From assembly GCF_036373705.1 (NCBI RefSeq), contig NC_089857.1:35350784-35414783 (forward strand): DNA of 64,000 nt, written 5' to 3'. The position numbers were made by a program, and so were the translations under genes. This DNA comes from Amia ocellicauda (taxonomy: Eukaryota > Chordata > Actinopteri > Amiiformes > Amiidae). The notes under the pieces were generated by a model, which was not told the origin of the DNA, did no database searches, and saw nothing but the letters and a program-made list of their open reading frames with translations. Shown here in pieces: positions 63,683 through 64,000 of the stretch (position 1 is its first letter; each line of letters begins with the position of its first letter).

Positions 63683-64000
63683 CACTGATCAGAAATAACA
63701 TTATGACCACTGACCGGTGAAGTGACTAATCTCGTTATCATGGCACCTGTCAGTGGGTGGGATATATTAGGCAGCAAGTGAACATTTTGTCCTCAAAGTT
63801 GATGTGTTAGAAGCAGGAAAAATGGGCAAGCGTAAGGATCTGAGCGACTTTGACAAGGGCCAAATTGTGATAGCTGGATGACTGGGTCAGAGCATCTCCA
63901 AAACTGCAGCTCTTGTGGGGTGTTCCCAGTCTGCAGTGGTCAGTACCTATCAAAAGAGGTCCAAGGGAGGTGAACCGGTGACAGGGTCATGGGCGGCCAA
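63683..64000 (+). mobile_element. Tc1-like transposon F, cut by window edge
   Basis: After TA at 63681-63682 the sequence starts CACTGATCAGAAATAACATT then ATGACCACTGAC, the end of a known fish Tc1 family. The transposase begins at 63822 as MGKRKDLSDFDKGQIVIAG and meets a TGA at 63879-63881, where the family usually has arginine. The frame then continues with the helix-turn-helix LGQSISKTAALVGCSQSAVV to the window end. The rest lies outside. Because of the early stop this copy is inactive as read. Confidence 0.85.

Overview
The window is vertebrate nuclear DNA, most likely from a ray-finned fish. Its genes are split by GT-AG introns, and the spaces between them carry several Tc1-like families, L2-type LINE tails, hAT-like pieces and a large EnSpm/CACTA-like transposon, a mix typical of fish. 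The wider group is an inference; the LINE tail type hints at a non-teleost or early-branching teleost, but this is weak.

Four host genes can be assembled exon by exon with every splice phase closing. HSD17B3 (minus, 21479-34304, 11 exons, 309 aa) is a testosterone-forming 17-beta-hydroxysteroid dehydrogenase. SLC35D2 (plus, 37925-44624, 12 exons, 337 aa) is a Golgi nucleotide-sugar transporter. ZNF367 (minus, 52151-55507, 5 exons, 309 aa) is a C2H2 zinc-finger factor. HABP4 (plus, 58655-63032, 8 exons, 389 aa) is an RGG-rich RNA/hyaluronan-binding protein. The same four genes are neighbours on human 9q22.32, which supports the naming. They form two head-to-head pairs (HSD17B3/SLC35D2 and ZNF367/HABP4), with SLC35D2 and ZNF367 tail to tail. 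The genes share a block of conserved neighbourhood but no common pathway.

Layout: 1-2700 has no recognised gene. 2701-15454 is one large decayed EnSpm/CACTA-like element. It carries a broken DUF4218-type transposase gene on the minus strand and a broken BEN-domain gene on the plus strand, reading away from a shared central region, with arrays of palindromic AAGTATACTT-like motifs near both ends. It has been invaded by two Tc1 elements, an L2 LINE, hAT-like pieces, a perfect 87-bp inverted repeat and a small MITE. 15455-21478 is mostly unique AT-rich DNA with a Tc1-type MITE and one unexplained exon-like ORF. 21479-34304 is HSD17B3, whose introns hold a SINE and a Tc1 relic. 34305-37924 is the head-to-head spacer, filled by nested repeats. 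37925-44624 is SLC35D2. 44625-47483 holds two DNA transposons, one a Tc1 with a rearranged fold-back structure. 47484-52150 is probably largely the ZNF367 3' untranslated region. 52151-58654 is ZNF367 and the spacer with a cluster of CCAAT boxes. 58655-63032 is HABP4, and a truncated Tc1 copy runs off the right edge.

The most unusual item is the two-gene EnSpm-like transposon. A BEN-domain protein paired with the transposase, plus dense subterminal palindromes, suggests a two-component arrangement comparable to the plant En/Spm transposase plus subterminal-repeat-binding protein. That is a hypothesis, not something shown by sequence alone.
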